64,000 nt of DNA from Oscillospiraceae bacterium (lineage in GTDB: Bacteria; Bacillota_A; Clostridia; Oscillospirales; Ruminococcaceae), in contig SFDQ01000002.1 in the NCBI GenBank assembly GCA_004558145.1, positions 372,001 through 436,000 on the forward strand. Reading direction: 5' to 3'. Position numbers and translations under genes: made by a program. The number at the start of each line of letters is the position of its first letter. Positions within the stretch are counted from its first letter, which is position 1. The notes under the pieces are model-generated. The model saw nothing but the letters and a program-made list of their open reading frames with translations, had not been told where the DNA came from and did not search any database. Positions 24,109 through 32,826 of the stretch are shown here, in pieces.

Positions 24109-26421
24109 TCAGTCGCGATACTCTTCCAGGATGTAGGCCTCGAAGATGTCGCCCTCTTTGATGTCGGAGAATTTCTCCAGCGTCACGCCGCACTCGTAGC
24201 CCTGGGCAACTTCCTTCACATCGTCCTTGAAGCGGCGCAGGCTGGCGATCTCGTCCTCGGTGACCACGATGCCGTCGCGCACCACGCGGATCTTGCTGGT
24301 GCGGGTGATCTTGCCCTCCAGCACGTAGCTGCCGGCCACCAGGCCCACGCTGCTGATCTTGTAGACCTGACGCACTTCCAGACGGCCCTGCTCCACCTCG
24401 CGGATCTTGGGGGCCAGCATGCCCTTCATGGCGTCGGTCACGTCGTTGATGGCGTCATAGATGACGCGGTACATCCGCATCTCCACCTCGGCCTGGGCGG
24501 CCTCTTCCTTGGCCACGGGGTCGGGGCGCACGTTGAAGCCGATGATGATGGCGCCGGAGGCGTTGGCCAGCATGACGTCGGACTTGTTCACCGCGCCCAC
24601 GCCGGTGTGGATGACCTTCACCCGAACCTCGTCGTTGCTGATCTTCTCCAGGCTCTGCTTCACGGCCTCGGCACTGCCCTGCACGTCCGCCTTGACGATG
24701 ATGTCCAGCTCCTTGCGCTCGCCCTCGGCGATCTGGCTGAACAGGTTATCCAGGGTGACCTTCTGGTAGGTGCTGAACTGGCGCTCCTTGGCCTCGGCGG
24801 CGCGCTTGTCGGCCAGCTCGCGGGCCAGCTTCTCGTCCGCCACCGCGTCGAACAAATCGCCCGCGGCGGGCACTTCGGTGAGGCCGGTGATCTCCACGGG
24901 GGTGGAGGGGCCGGCGGTCTCGATGAACTGGCCCTTGTCGTTCTTCATGGTGCGCACGCGGCCCACGGCGGTGCCGGCGATGATGCAGTCGCCCTTGTGC
25001 AGGGTGCCGTTCTGCACCAGGATGGTGGCCACGGGGCCCTGGCCTTTGTCGAGCCGGGCCTCCACCACGGCGCCCTTGGCGCGGCGGTTGGGGTTGGCCT
25101 TCAGCTCCCGCACCTCGGCCACCAGATTGATGTTCTCAAGCAGGTCGGGGATGCCCTGGCCGGTGAGGGCGGACACGGGCACGCAGATGACGTCGCCGCC
25201 CCACTGCTCGGGCACCAGTTCGTACTGGGTGAGCTGCTCCATGACCCGCTCGGGGTTGGCGGTGGGCTTATCCATCTTGTTGATGGCCACGATCACCGAC
25301 ACCTGGGCAGCCTTGGCGTGGTTGATGGACTCCACGGTCTGGGGCATGATGCCGTCGTCGGCGGCCACCACCAGAACGGCGATGTCGGTCATGTTGGCGC
25401 CGCGGGCGCGCATGCTGGTGAACGCCTCGTGGCCCGGGGTGTCCAGGAAGGTGATGGTCTTGCCGCCGGCCACCACCTGATAAGCGCCGATGTGCTGGGT
25501 GATGCCGCCGGCCTCGCCCGCGGTCACGTGGGTCTTGCGGATGGCGTCCAGGATGGAGGTCTTGCCGTGGTCAACGTGGCCCATGACCACCACGACGGGG
25601 GGACGCTCCACCAGATCGGCGGCGTTGTCCTCTTCCACCTCGAACAGGCGCTCCTCGATGGTGACATGCACCTCTTTTTCCACCTTGGCGCCGAACTCCT
25701 CGGCCACGATGGCGGCGGTGTCGAAGTCCACCACTTCGCTGACGGAGGCCATCACGCCCAGGCCCATCAGCTTCTTGATGACGTTGCTGGCGGTCTGCTT
25801 CAGGCGGCTGGCCAGCTCGCCCACGGTGATCTCGTCGGGGATCTGCACCTTCAGCTGGGCCTTGCGGGCCTTTTCCAGCTGGATGCGCTGCAGGCGCTCG
25901 GCCTCGGTCTCCCGCTTCTTCTGGAAGGGCTGACGGCCGCGGTTCTTGTTGTTGGAGAACTTCTGCTTGTTGCCCGCCGGGGTGGGCTTGCGGCGGTTCT
26001 CCACGTTCTTGGTGCCCGCCAGCTCGGTGTATTTCTCGTTGAACTTGTCCAGGTTCACGTCCACGGTGCGGGTGTCCACCACCTTGGTCACCACTTCGCG
26101 CTTGGGCGCGGGGGCCTCGGTCTCGGGCTTCTTCTCCGCCTTGTGCTTGGGACGGGGCATCTCCACCACGGTGCCGTCGGCCTTCTTCAAAATCTCGCTC
26201 TCCTTGGGCTTGGGCTTGGGGGCGCTGTCCAGATAATCGGCCAGATCCGCCTCGGCGTTCTCCTGGGTCAGGCGCTCGAAGACGTAGTTCAGCTCGGCTT
26301 CGTCCAGGTTGGCGCCCACCTTCTTGGGCTCGCCGCCCAGCGCGGCCAGCATGTCCACGATCTGCTTGGCGGGTTTGTTCAGGTCCTTGGCGACCTCGCT
26401 CACTTTGTATTTAATGATCAT
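24109..26421 (-). CDS. infB: Translation initiation factor IF-2
   Basis: A 770-residue GTPase that brings initiator tRNA to the 30S subunit and promotes subunit joining. The N-terminal IF2-N module spans residues 1-55; a charged Lys/Pro-rich linker and a second IF2-N segment lead to the G domain. G1 is GHVDHGKT at 281-288, with DTPGHEAF (G3) and NKMD (G4) following. The C-terminal beta-barrel and tRNA-binding domains end in the usual CGVTLEKFSDIKEGD. The ATG overlaps the end of ylxQ by four bases and has AAGGAGG upstream. Confidence 0.97.
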   Translation of the reverse strand: MIIKYKVSEVAKDLNKPAKQIVDMLAALGGEPKKVGANLDEAELNYVFERLTQENAEADLADYLDSAPKPKPKESEILKKADGTVVEMPRPKHKAEKKPETEAPAPKREVVTKVVDTRTVDVNLDKFNEKYTELAGTKNVENRRKPTPAGNKQKFSNNKNRGRQPFQKKRETEAERLQRIQLEKARKAQLKVQIPDEITVGELASRLKQTASNVIKKLMGLGVMASVSEVVDFDTAAIVAEEFGAKVEKEVHVTIEERLFEVEEDNAADLVERPPVVVVMGHVDHGKTSILDAIRKTHVTAGEAGGITQHIGAYQVVAGGKTITFLDTPGHEAFTSMRARGANMTDIAVLVVAADDGIMPQTVESINHAKAAQVSVIVAINKMDKPTANPERVMEQLTQYELVPEQWGGDVICVPVSALTGQGIPDLLENINLVAEVRELKANPNRRAKGAVVEARLDKGQGPVATILVQNGTLHKGDCIIAGTAVGRVRTMKNDKGQFIETAGPSTPVEITGLTEVPAAGDLFDAVADEKLARELADKRAAEAKERQFSTYQKVTLDNLFSQIAEGERKELDIIVKADVQGSAEAVKQSLEKISNDEVRVKVIHTGVGAVNKSDVMLANASGAIIIGFNVRPDPVAKEEAAQAEVEMRMYRVIYDAINDVTDAMKGMLAPKIREVEQGRLEVRQVYKISSVGLVAGSYVLEGKITRTSKIRVVRDGIVVTEDEIASLRRFKDDVKEVAQGYECGVTLEKFSDIKEGDIFEAYILEEYRD

Positions 26422-26744
26422 GCGTTGTCCTCCTTGTTCTGCTCGAGGCTGCGGCGGCACAAAACGGCCAGCTGTTCATCGGTCACGGCGTAAACGCCCA
26501 CCTTTTTCCAGGTGACGGGGCACAGGTCCGCCTGGGCGAGGGGCATTTGAAGGCAGGGGGCCAGATCTTCGCAGTTCCGGCGCACCCGCTTGGCGGTGCC
26601 CTCGCTCACATCGCTGGCCAGCAGCACCAGATGGGCCTTGCCCTGGTACACGCTGTCCATCACGGCGTCGAAGCCCAGCACCAGCCTGCCCGCTTTTTTG
26701 CACAGCGACAGGGCAGAAAACAGTTTTTGATTATTCGTTTCCAC
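26418..26744 (-). CDS. ylxQ: L7Ae-family ribosomal protein-like, YlxQ
   Basis: A 108-residue L7Ae/L30e/S12e/Gadd45 fold protein, a family that binds kink-turn RNA. Visible features are SALSLCKKAGRLVLGFDAVMDSV, HLVLLASDVSEGTAKRV, and the C-terminal VGVYAVTDEQLAVL. The start is GTG with AAGGAG six bases upstream. It overlaps both ylxR (14 bases) and infB (4 bases), as in other Firmicutes. Exact cellular role is not established. Confidence 0.88.
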   Translation of the reverse strand: METNNQKLFSALSLCKKAGRLVLGFDAVMDSVYQGKAHLVLLASDVSEGTAKRVRRNCEDLAPCLQMPLAQADLCPVTWKKVGVYAVTDEQLAVLCRRSLEQNKEDNA

Positions 26745-27012
26745 TTTGGGCTCCTTCTATCTCCTGTTCGATCCGCTCGTAGACCTCGGGCGGGATCTGC
26801 GCATCCAGCGCGCGTTCCAGACGCTTGGCCTTGCGGGCCTTGGCCAGACACTGGGCGCTGGGGCACAGGTAGGCGCCCCGGCCGGGCATTTTGCCCACGC
26901 GGTCCAGGGCGATCTCGCCCTGGGGGCTGCGGACCACCCGCACCAGCTCTTTTTTGGGCTTCTGCTCATTGCAGCCGGTGCAGCGCCGCAGCGGGATCTT
27001 TCGTTGTTGCAC
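26731..27012 (-). CDS. ylxR: YlxR/RnpM family RNA-binding protein
   Basis: A 93-residue DUF448 protein. The motif RRCTGCNEQKPKKELVRVVRSP and the GRGAYLCP segment are diagnostic. Recent work on homologues proposes that it binds and modulates RNase P; that is family knowledge, not visible here. The start is GTG. It sits between nusA and ylxQ in the standard order. Confidence 0.9.
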   Translation of the reverse strand: MQQRKIPLRRCTGCNEQKPKKELVRVVRSPQGEIALDRVGKMPGRGAYLCPSAQCLAKARKAKRLERALDAQIPPEVYERIEQEIEGAQSGNE

Positions 27013-27057
27013 GGGGCAGCTTCCTTTCTTTTAATAGTATGAACGGCAAAGAGGGGT

Positions 27058-28122
27058 TCAGTCCTCGGTGTCCTCGCCGTAGTAGCCGCTCTCGGGGCGG
27101 ATGTCGATGTTGTAGCCGGTGAGCCGGGCGCACAGGCGGGCGTTCTGGCCCTTGTTGCCGATGGCAAGGCTCAGCTGATGGTCGGGCACGGTGACGCGGC
27201 AGGCCTTGCGCTCGCCCTCGAGAATTTCAACTTTCAGCACCTTGGCGGGGCTGAGGGCCGCGCCGATGAACTCGGTGATGTCCTCGCTCCAGCGCACCAC
27301 GTCGATCTTCTCACCGTGCAGCTGCTCCACGATCTGGTTGACGCGGGCGCCGTGGGCGCCGATGCATGCGCCCACCGGGTCCACGTTTTCGTCCTTGGAC
27401 CAGACGGCCATCTTGGTGCGCACGCCGGCCTCGCGGCTGATGGCGCGGATCTCCACGGTGCCGTCAAAAATTTCGGGCACTTCCATCTCGAACATCCGCT
27501 TGACCAGCTGCTCGCTGGTGCGGCTGATGATGATGCGGGGCCCGCGCTCGGTGACGATCACGTCCTTGACGTAGACCTGCACGTGCTGGCCCTCGTAGAA
27601 CTCCTCGCCGGGCACCTGCTCGGAGCGGGGCAGCACCGCCTCGCCCTTGCCCATGTCCAGCACCACGATGCCCTTTTCGCTGTCGATGCGCACCACCTGG
27701 GCGGTGACGATCTCGTGGGCCTTGGACTGCATCTCGCTGTACAGCTGGCTGCGCTCGGCCTCGCGGATGCCCTGACGGATGACGTGCTTGGCGGTCTGGG
27801 CGGCGATGCGGCCGAACTCCTTGGTCTTGAGGGGGGTCACCACACGCTGGCCCACCTGATAGGTCTTGCGGATGGCGTGGGCCTGCTCCAGGCTCAGCTG
27901 GGTGTGGGGGTTCTCCACCTCTTCCACCACGTCCTGCACCAGGTTCACCGAGAAGCGCCCGTTCAGCGGGTCGATCTCCACCAGAACGTTCTCGTCCTCC
28001 ACCTCGTAGTCCTTCTTGACGGCGATGACGATGGCAGCCTTGATCTTCTCGATCAGGTATTCGGGGGAGAGGCCGCGCTCCTTGCCAAGCATGTTCAGGG
28101 CCTCAAAAAACTCTGCGTTCAT
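27058..28122 (-). CDS. nusA: Transcription termination/antitermination factor NusA
   Basis: A 354-residue factor that binds RNA polymerase and modulates pausing, termination and antitermination. It has the N-terminal polymerase-binding domain (MNAEFFEALNMLGKERGLS), an S1 domain near residues 135-200 and two KH domains including PVGACIGAHGARVNQIVEQLHGEKIDVVRW and IGNKGQNARLCARLTGY. It ends soon after KH2, lacking the acidic C-terminal repeats of E. coli, as is normal in Firmicutes. GGAGGAAA precedes the ATG. Confidence 0.96.
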   Translation of the reverse strand: MNAEFFEALNMLGKERGLSPEYLIEKIKAAIVIAVKKDYEVEDENVLVEIDPLNGRFSVNLVQDVVEEVENPHTQLSLEQAHAIRKTYQVGQRVVTPLKTKEFGRIAAQTAKHVIRQGIREAERSQLYSEMQSKAHEIVTAQVVRIDSEKGIVVLDMGKGEAVLPRSEQVPGEEFYEGQHVQVYVKDVIVTERGPRIIISRTSEQLVKRMFEMEVPEIFDGTVEIRAISREAGVRTKMAVWSKDENVDPVGACIGAHGARVNQIVEQLHGEKIDVVRWSEDITEFIGAALSPAKVLKVEILEGERKACRVTVPDHQLSLAIGNKGQNARLCARLTGYNIDIRPESGYYGEDTED

Positions 28123-28197
28123 TTTTTCTGTTTCCTCCAATTTTGACCGGCCGCACACGGGCCGTAGAATTTTGAAAGGCGCGATGCTGCGCCGGGA

Positions 28198-28683
28198 TCA
28201 GAACAGGTCCTCGTCGTCGCAAAGCTTCACGAAGCTCGCGTCCGCGAGGGCGAAGGTGACCGGGCCGGCGGGGCCTTCCAGAGTGACGTTGCCGTCGGCA
28301 AAAGCCAGCAGCGTGCCCTCCAGTTCCCGTGCGCCGTCTGCGTTCGGGCGGATGAGCCGGGCGGCGATCTTCTGGCCCACATAAGGCCCGAAGTGCTCCG
28401 GCCGGGTGAGCCGGCGGCCGAGGCCGGGGCTGCCCACTTCCATATAGTAGCTCTGGTCGATGGGGTCGGCGGCGTCGATCACCGGGTCGATGGCCCGGCT
28501 CACCGCTTCGCAGGTGTCGGTGTCCAGCGGGACGTCCCGGTCGATGAAGATGCGCAGGAACCAGTCCGGCCCCTCCTTTTCAAAGCGCACGTCCCACAAG
28601 CGCAGGCCCATGCCCTCCACCACCGGGCGCACCAGCTGCTCCACCGTGCGCACCGTGTTTTTGCCGCCGTTTCCTTTCGCCAT
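28198..28683 (-). CDS. rimP: Ribosome maturation factor RimP
   Basis: A 161-residue protein needed for 30S maturation. Signatures are GLRLWDVRFEKEG, RIFIDRD, CEAVSRAIDPVIDAADPI and YYMEVGSPGLGRRLTRPEHF. It is the first gene of the nusA-infB superoperon, with a very good promoter and a hairpin in the leader. The ATG has GGGAGG eight bases upstream. Confidence 0.95.
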   Translation of the reverse strand: MAKGNGGKNTVRTVEQLVRPVVEGMGLRLWDVRFEKEGPDWFLRIFIDRDVPLDTDTCEAVSRAIDPVIDAADPIDQSYYMEVGSPGLGRRLTRPEHFGPYVGQKIAARLIRPNADGARELEGTLLAFADGNVTLEGPAGPVTFALADASFVKLCDDEDLF

Positions 28684-28707
28684 GGCAAAACCTCCCAAAC
28701 ATGCAAA

Positions 28708-28733
28708 GAGAGCGAGCCTTGCGGCTCACTCTC
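28708..28733 (-). promoter_or_regulatory. GNRA-capped hairpin in the rimP leader
   Basis: On the minus-strand RNA an 11-bp stem (one G-U pair) closes on a GCAA tetraloop. It lies between promoter and start codon of the superoperon. Only a short U-poor tract follows, so it is a weak terminator at best; it may stabilise the mRNA or bind a protein. Confidence 0.5.
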
Positions 28734-28756
28734 CAGTCAAACATTCTTACCTTGGC

Positions 28757-28785
28757 ATTATACCACGCGGTTTTGGCTTTTGCAA
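28757..28785 (-). promoter_or_regulatory. Promoter of the rimP-nusA-infB superoperon
   Basis: Minus strand: TTGCAA, 17-base spacer, TGG-TATAAT (extended -10), about 75 bases before rimP. Confidence 0.85.
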
Positions 28786-28838
28786 GCCTTTGGCGGCGCG
28801 GTTTTGCCCTCTTTTTGCGGGTTTTGGGCCCTTTGGGC

Positions 28839-30077
28839 TCACAGCGCCCACTCGCCGTTCTCAAAAATGGTCACGGTGGCCCCGTCCTTGCACAGGCCGG
28901 TGATGGTCATGTCCTCCGCGCCCACCATCACGTCCTCGTGGATGGCGGAGTCGTTCACGCCCAGAGCCAGCAGCTCCTCCTTGCTCATGGTGTTGCCGCC
29001 CTTGACGGTGCCGGGATAGCCCGCGCCGAAGGCGATGTGGCAGGCGGCATTCTCGTCGAAGAGGGTGTTGTAGAACAGCACCCCGCTGCGGTTGATGGGG
29101 CTGGAGGCGGGCACCAGGGCGATCTCGCCGATGTGGGACGCGCCCTCGTCGCTGGCCAGCAGTTCGCCCAGCAGCTCGTCGTTCTTTTCGGCGGAGTGGG
29201 CCACCACCTTGCCGTCCTTGAAGGTCACCGAGAAGCCCTCGATGAGCTGGCCGTTGTAGACGTAGGGCTTGGTGCCCTTGACCACGCCGTCCACATGCAG
29301 GCGGTGGGGCGCGGTGAACACCTCTTCGGTGGGGATGTTGGGGATGAAGGGGATGCCGTTGCCCGCAACGCTGGCCGCGCCCTCCCAGGAATGGGTGTCG
29401 GCGAGGCCCACCACCAGATCGGTGCCGTTGGCGCTGGTCATGTGGATGCTCTCCAGGTCCAGGGCGTTCAGCTTGTCCCGGTTGGCGGTCATGCGGGCGG
29501 TGTGCTCCTTCCAGACTGCCACGGGGTCGGAGTCCGCGTCGATGCGGCAGACCTCAAAAATCAGCTGCCACAGCTTTTCCACCGCGGCCTCGGTCTCCAT
29601 GCCGGGGAACACAACGGCGGCCCAGGCGGGGCTGGGGATGGCCACCACGCACCACTGGATGAGGTCGTTCATGGTGTAGTTGCGCCAGGGCTCCAGCGCG
29701 GCGCGGCGGGCCATGCTGACCCGGTTCAGCTTGCCCGCGTCCAGCCCCTTCAGGGCCTCGGGGTCGTCGGCGTGGATGTTCAGCACGCACGCGCCGCCCT
29801 CGCTCTCCACATAGTCCAGATAGCTGCGCAGCACATGGGGCTTCACGTCGCAGAGGGTGTCCTCGCCGGCCTTGTCCATGCGGATGCGGGTGAGCTGCTC
29901 GTCGGAGTACTTCACCACCACGTCCGCCGCGCCGGCCTCAAAAGCGGCGGCGGCGCAGGCACGGGCGAAGAAGGCGGCCTCCACCGGGCTCTGGATGATG
30001 AGGGTCTGGCCGGGGCCCACGTTCACCCCCACCTTCACGATGAATTCGGCGTATTTTTCCATCAGCTTCTTATCCAT
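28839..30077 (-). CDS. M29 family metallo-aminopeptidase
   Basis: A 412-residue cytoplasmic aminopeptidase of the thermophilic aminopeptidase (AmpS/PepS) family, which uses two metal ions. Recognisable parts are VNVGPGQTLIIQSPVEAA, WTAVVFPG-like (WAAVVFPG), the metal-ligand glutamates in PNIPTEEVFTAPHR, and the C-terminal HIAFGAGYPGTVKGG and SAIHEDVMVGAEDMTITG. Length is normal. The ATG has AAAGGAG seven bases upstream. It follows lrgB by 64 bases and may share its transcript. Its function would be removal of N-terminal residues from peptides. Confidence 0.92.
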   Translation of the reverse strand: MDKKLMEKYAEFIVKVGVNVGPGQTLIIQSPVEAAFFARACAAAAFEAGAADVVVKYSDEQLTRIRMDKAGEDTLCDVKPHVLRSYLDYVESEGGACVLNIHADDPEALKGLDAGKLNRVSMARRAALEPWRNYTMNDLIQWCVVAIPSPAWAAVVFPGMETEAAVEKLWQLIFEVCRIDADSDPVAVWKEHTARMTANRDKLNALDLESIHMTSANGTDLVVGLADTHSWEGAASVAGNGIPFIPNIPTEEVFTAPHRLHVDGVVKGTKPYVYNGQLIEGFSVTFKDGKVVAHSAEKNDELLGELLASDEGASHIGEIALVPASSPINRSGVLFYNTLFDENAACHIAFGAGYPGTVKGGNTMSKEELLALGVNDSAIHEDVMVGAEDMTITGLCKDGATVTIFENGEWAL

Positions 30078-30141
30078 GTTCTGTCTCCTTTCCCCCGCCT
30101 TCGGCCGGGGTCAATGTGTTCAGTATGGGCGAAAAGGGGCC

Positions 30142-30825
30142 TCACCACACCAGCGACATCAGGGTGGTCAGGATGCCCGCCACGCCGATGGCCACGCTGC
30201 TCATGGCGCCCTGCACCTGGCCCATCTCCATGGCGCGGCCGGTGCCGATGGCGTGGCTGGCGCTGCCGATGGCCACGCCCGCCGCCACCGGGTGCTCCTC
30301 CAGCCGGAAGAGCCTGACCAGCAGCGGCGCGAAGGCCGCCCCCACGATGCCGGTGAAGAGCACGCAGAGGGTGGTCACGGCGGGCACGCCGCCCCCCGCC
30401 TCGCTGAGGGCGATGGCGATGGGGGTGGTGACGCTGTGGGGCAGCACGCTGTTTGCCAGCGAAGCGTCCAGCGCCAGCAGGCGGCACAGGCCCGTGGCCA
30501 CAAAAGCGTTGGTCAGCGCGCCGGCGGCGCAGCCCAGCACCACCGGCCAGAAGTTTTCTTTCAGCACCTGCCGCTGCCGCCAGACCGAGAGGCCCAGGGC
30601 CGCGGTGGCTGGCAAAAGCAGCATGTCCAGGTAGTCCGCGCCCTGGCGGAACCACTCCAGCGGGATGTCGAAGGCGGCCAGCGCCGCCACTGCCAGGGCG
30701 ATGGCCACCACCAACGGGTGGACCAGGGGGTGCTTTGCCTTGGCCGCCACCCACAGGCCCGCCTGCCAGGTGAGGGCGCAGAGGGCGATGCCGAACACGG
30801 CGTTGTTACAGATCAGTTCCTTCAC
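30142..30825 (-). CDS. lrgB: LrgB/CidB family membrane protein
   Basis: A 227-residue integral membrane protein with about six hydrophobic segments and the family core LPHSVTTPIAIALSEAGGGVPAVTTLCVLFTGIVGA and GSASHAIGTGRAMEMG. In staphylococci LrgAB/CidAB affect murein hydrolase activity and export small organic acids such as pyruvate; which applies here is unknown. The start is GTG with GGGAGG upstream, inside the end of lrgA (20-base overlap), so the pair is coupled. Confidence 0.9.
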   Translation of the reverse strand: MKELICNNAVFGIALCALTWQAGLWVAAKAKHPLVHPLVVAIALAVAALAAFDIPLEWFRQGADYLDMLLLPATAALGLSVWRQRQVLKENFWPVVLGCAAGALTNAFVATGLCRLLALDASLANSVLPHSVTTPIAIALSEAGGGVPAVTTLCVLFTGIVGAAFAPLLVRLFRLEEHPVAAGVAIGSASHAIGTGRAMEMGQVQGAMSSVAIGVAGILTTLMSLVW

Positions 30826-31180
30826 GGCGGCCTCCCTTTTGGATGCGCTGCACCAGCCGCACGGTGAGGGCGGCGGCAGCAAAGGTGAAAAAGCCGCTCA
30901 CAAGGCAGACCGCCGCCAGGGCGGCGCCGCTGGAAGCCAGCAGGTCCAGGTGTTCCAGAAGGCCCACCCCGGCGGGCAAAAACAGGAAGGTCAGGTGCCC
31001 CTGCAAAAAGTCACACAGGCCGGCCACCGAGCCCTCCTTCACAAGGCCGAAGCCCAGAAGGCCGGCCAGCAGCAGGATGGCCAGCACGCTGGCGGGCAGG
31101 GTGAAGGGCAAAAGCCCGCTGACCACCGTTGCTAAAAGGCAGATGCCGAATACGATGAGTATCTGGCGGATGATGTTCAT
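30806..31180 (-). CDS. lrgA: LrgA/CidA family holin-like membrane protein
   Basis: A 124-residue membrane protein with four hydrophobic helices and the family pattern LPASVLAILLLAGLLGFGLVKEGSV and LTFLFLPAGVGLLEHLDLL. It pairs with the following lrgB, as is usual. GAGGAG lies before the ATG. It is separated from the upstream glyQS gene by a terminator. Confidence 0.9.
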   Translation of the reverse strand: MNIIRQILIVFGICLLATVVSGLLPFTLPASVLAILLLAGLLGFGLVKEGSVAGLCDFLQGHLTFLFLPAGVGLLEHLDLLASSGAALAAVCLVSGFFTFAAAALTVRLVQRIQKGGRREGTDL

Positions 31181-31200
31181 TCTCTCTCCTCACTTGACCG

Positions 31201-31232
31201 AAAACGGGGCCCGCCGCTGCCGGCAGGCCCCG
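31201..31232 (-). terminator. Intrinsic terminator after glyQS
   Basis: A GC-rich stem (GGGGCC with GGCCCC, extended by GCC with GGC across one wobble-like pair) followed on the minus strand by TTTT. Confidence 0.65.
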
Positions 31233-31254
31233 CCTGTTTCAGGGCCAGACGGCC

Positions 31255-32664
31255 TTAAAACTCGATCTTCTTCTCGATGTAAGCCTTGACCTCAGAGATG
31301 GGCAGGCGCACCTGCTCCATGGTGTCGCGGTCGCGGATGGTGACGCAGCCGTCGCCGGGGTCGGTGTCGGTGCCGAAGGTATTGAAGTCCACAGTGACGC
31401 ACAGCGGGGTGCCGATCTCGTCCTGGCGGCGGTAGCGCTTGCCGATGGAGCCGGTCTCGTCGTAGTCCACCATGAAGTACTTGGCCAGTTCCTGCCAGAT
31501 GGGCCGGGCCTGATCGCCCAGCTTCTTGCTCAGGGGCAGCACCGCCGCCTTGTAGGGCGCCAGCGCCGGATGCAGACGCAGCACCACGCGCTTGTCGCTC
31601 TTGGCCTCGTCCACGAACTCCTCGTCATAAGCCTCGCACAGGAAGGCCAGGGCCACGCGGTCGGCGCCCAGGCTGGGCTCGATGACGTAGGGGATGTAGT
31701 GCTCGTTGGTCTCGGGATCGAAGTACTCCAGGCTCTTGCCGCTAGCCTCCTGATGGCGGCCCAGGTCGTAGTCGGTGCGGTCGGCGATGCCCCACAGCTC
31801 GCCCCAGTCGGTGAAGGGGAAGGCGTACTCGATGTCGGTGGTGGCGCGGGAGTAGAAGGCCAGCTCGGCGGGGTCGTGGTCCCGCAGGCGGAGGTTCTCC
31901 TCCTTGATGCCAAGGCTCAGCAGCCAGTTCTTGCAGTAGTCCTTCCAGTAGGCGAACCACTCCAGGTCGGTGCCGGGCTTGCAGAAGAACTCGCACTCCA
32001 TCTGCTCGAACTCGCGGGTGCGGAAGGTGAAGTTGCCCGGGGTGATCTCGTTGCGGAAGGCCTTGCCCACCTGGCACACGCCGAAGGGCAGCTTGCGGCG
32101 GGTGGTGCGCTGGATGTTGGCAAAGTTCACGAAGATGCCCTGGGCGGTCTCGGGCCGCAGGTAGCACACGGAGGAGGAGTCCTCGGTGACGCCGATGGCG
32201 GTCTTGAACATCAGGTTGAACTTGCGGATGGGGGTGAAGTCGTGCTTGCCGCACACGGGGCACACCACGTCCTCATGGGTGGCGATGAACTCGTCCAGCT
32301 CTTCCTGGCTCATGGCGTCGGCGTTCACCTCGGGGTGAGCGTCCTCCACCAGCTTGTCCGCCCGGTGGCGGGCCTTGCAGCTCTTGCAGTCCAGCAGGGG
32401 GTCGGAGAAGCCCGCCACATGGCCGGTGGTCACCCAGGTCTGGGGGTTCATGATGATGGCGGCGTCCAGACCCACGTTGGTGGGGCTCTCCTGCACGAAT
32501 TTCTTCAGCCACGCCTTCTTCACGTTGTTCTTGAACTCCACGCCCAGGGGGCCGTAGTCCCAGCTGTTGGCAAGGCCGCCGTAGATCTCGCTGCCGGGGA
32601 ACACGAAGCCCCGGCTCTTGCACAGAGCCACGATGGTGTCGAAGTTCTTTTCACGATTGTTCAT
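31255..32664 (-). CDS. glyQS: Glycyl-tRNA synthetase, single-chain dimeric type
   Basis: A 469-residue class II synthetase charging tRNA-Gly. It starts with CKSRGFVFPGSEIYGGLANSWDYGPLG, carries the zinc-type Cys pairs CKSC and CPVCGKHDF, motif 2 in FGVCQVGKAFRNEITPGNFTFRTREFEQMECEFF, and motif 3 in PSLGADRVALAFL. The alpha2 form in one gene contrasts with the glyQ/glyS pair of many other bacteria. No T-box leader is present; the leader is short. A tRNA-Gly gene lies 2.5 kb away. Confidence 0.96.
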   Translation of the reverse strand: MNNREKNFDTIVALCKSRGFVFPGSEIYGGLANSWDYGPLGVEFKNNVKKAWLKKFVQESPTNVGLDAAIIMNPQTWVTTGHVAGFSDPLLDCKSCKARHRADKLVEDAHPEVNADAMSQEELDEFIATHEDVVCPVCGKHDFTPIRKFNLMFKTAIGVTEDSSSVCYLRPETAQGIFVNFANIQRTTRRKLPFGVCQVGKAFRNEITPGNFTFRTREFEQMECEFFCKPGTDLEWFAYWKDYCKNWLLSLGIKEENLRLRDHDPAELAFYSRATTDIEYAFPFTDWGELWGIADRTDYDLGRHQEASGKSLEYFDPETNEHYIPYVIEPSLGADRVALAFLCEAYDEEFVDEAKSDKRVVLRLHPALAPYKAAVLPLSKKLGDQARPIWQELAKYFMVDYDETGSIGKRYRRQDEIGTPLCVTVDFNTFGTDTDPGDGCVTIRDRDTMEQVRLPISEVKAYIEKKIEF

Positions 32665-32723
32665 TGCGCATTTACTCCTTTTCCGCGCCGCTGGCTGCGG
32701 CGTGATGATTTGGGTCTTTTACA

Positions 32724-32752
32724 AGTGTAAGCCCGCCGGGGCCGTTCGTCAA
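32724..32752 (-). promoter_or_regulatory. Promoter of glyQS
   Basis: Minus strand: TTGACG, 17-base spacer, TACACT, about 60 bases before the ATG. The leader is too short for a T-box. Confidence 0.83.
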
Positions 32753-32784
32753 GACAATTCGGCCCCGAGTTTGCCCCGGGAGGC

Positions 32785-32826
32785 AAAAAGAAAGCGAAAC
32801 AGCGCCCGCGGCGCCGCTTCGCTTTC
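32785..32826 (-). terminator. Intrinsic terminator overlapping the stop of the 236-residue membrane gene
   Basis: A 9-bp outer stem (32790-32798 with 32818-32826), a GC-rich interior and five T residues on the minus strand. Confidence 0.75.

Noticed and set aside
23605..26493. A plus-strand open frame of about 960 codons
   Set aside because: It is antisense to infB, rbfA and nrnA, which are certain. The translation is His/Gly/Leu/Val-rich with no recognisable domain.
32665..32752. T-box leader for glyQS
   Set aside because: Only about 50-60 bases lie between the promoter and the start codon, with no specifier or antiterminator structure.
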